Below are positions 63,839 through 64,000 of a DNA stretch of 64,000 nt, one piece after another. Every line of letters begins with the position of its first letter. Within the stretch, counting starts at the first letter, position 1. A program made the translations under genes and the position numbers. Origin of the DNA: Mesostigma viride (lineage: Eukaryota > Streptophyta > Mesostigmatophyceae > Mesostigmatales > Mesostigmataceae); NCBI GenBank assembly GCA_009746045.1, contig RPFO01001898.1:124001-188000 (forward strand), read 5' to 3'. The notes below the pieces were generated by a model that had not been told where the DNA came from, made no database searches, and saw only the letters and a list, made by a program, of their open reading frames with translations.

Positions 63839-64000
63839 ATGGTGTCAACTGGAACCACCAGAACGGACTGAGTATGGGTATCTTAGTAAGTATGAGAGTA
63901 TCTAGCCAAATAACATTTTCTGGCCCACCCTTGGAACCAAGGATGCTTTTATATCAAATAACTTTGGGGTCATGTCATTGGTCACATATCTATGCCCCAC
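63839..64000. other. Terminal stretch with no visible feature
   Basis: 162 bp of mixed sequence after the stop codon. Nothing was recognised. Confidence 0.4.

Noticed and set aside
63829-63845. Second piggyBac-like terminus (TTAACCCTTAAATGG)
   Set aside because: It resembles the end at 9492, but the next bases differ and no partner end lies in the window. It overlaps a stop codon and may be chance.

Overview
This window looks like nuclear DNA of a repeat-rich eukaryote, most plausibly a chlamydomonadalean (volvocine-type) green alga. That placement is an inference from GT-AG spliced transposase genes, GC-rich LINE codons, and a mix of CACTA, Kolobok/Mutator-like, copia, gypsy and tRNA-half repeats. 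No intact host gene, rRNA gene, complete tRNA gene, CRISPR array or bacterial operon was found. Almost every base belongs to a transposable element, and many insertions can be dated relative to one another from target-site duplications (TSDs).

Left part (1-15382). An array of 76-bp perfect palindromes and about 250-bp bodies carrying tRNA 3'-half sequence (array A, 1-1373) interrupts a degenerate gypsy element (1374-6816, minus). Next is a TTAA-type DNA transposon with a single-exon transposase ending in a PHD finger (6984-9386). It also has a small accessory ORF split by a piggyBac-like MITE (9496-11194). A 5'-truncated LINE follows (about 11640-14480). Its stop codon is hit by a second hairpin/tRNA-half array (array B, 13363-14207), unrelated in sequence to array A but built on the same plan.

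Central part (15383-58352). One CACTA (EnSpm) transposon with matching terminal repeats has been expanded from about 10 kb to 43 kb. It keeps a 7-exon transposase gene (plus) and a divergent accessory gene (minus). Inserted in it are: (i) a LINE (16033-20309), itself split by a small TGTCGCG-terminated element (17106-18754); (ii) a gypsy element (25152-44731), whose 3' LTR is split by a copia-type element (25582-35546), itself split by a hAT-type MITE (27621-29077); and (iii) an 8.8-kb TGTCGCG-terminated element (47798-56573) lying in a small intron of the transposase gene. Element (iii) holds an 845-bp inverted duplication around a truncated gypsy pol with a PHD finger. One arm of that duplication is split by a non-autonomous LTR element (49373-52045). 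Nesting reaches four levels twice.

Right part (58353-64000). An RLE-type LINE (58376-61551) sits exactly at the CACTA boundary with a 24-bp TSD. It is followed by a G/T-skewed non-coding stretch and a frameshifted, unrecognised gene (62864-63838).

The most unusual items are: the tRNA-half/hairpin arrays, which share AGTTA...TAACT ends and, where testable, 5-bp TSDs with the copia element; the copia pol, whose protease lies after the integrase; the gypsy ORF with an RNase H1-type hybrid-binding domain; and the TGTCGCG family with 4-bp TSDs.
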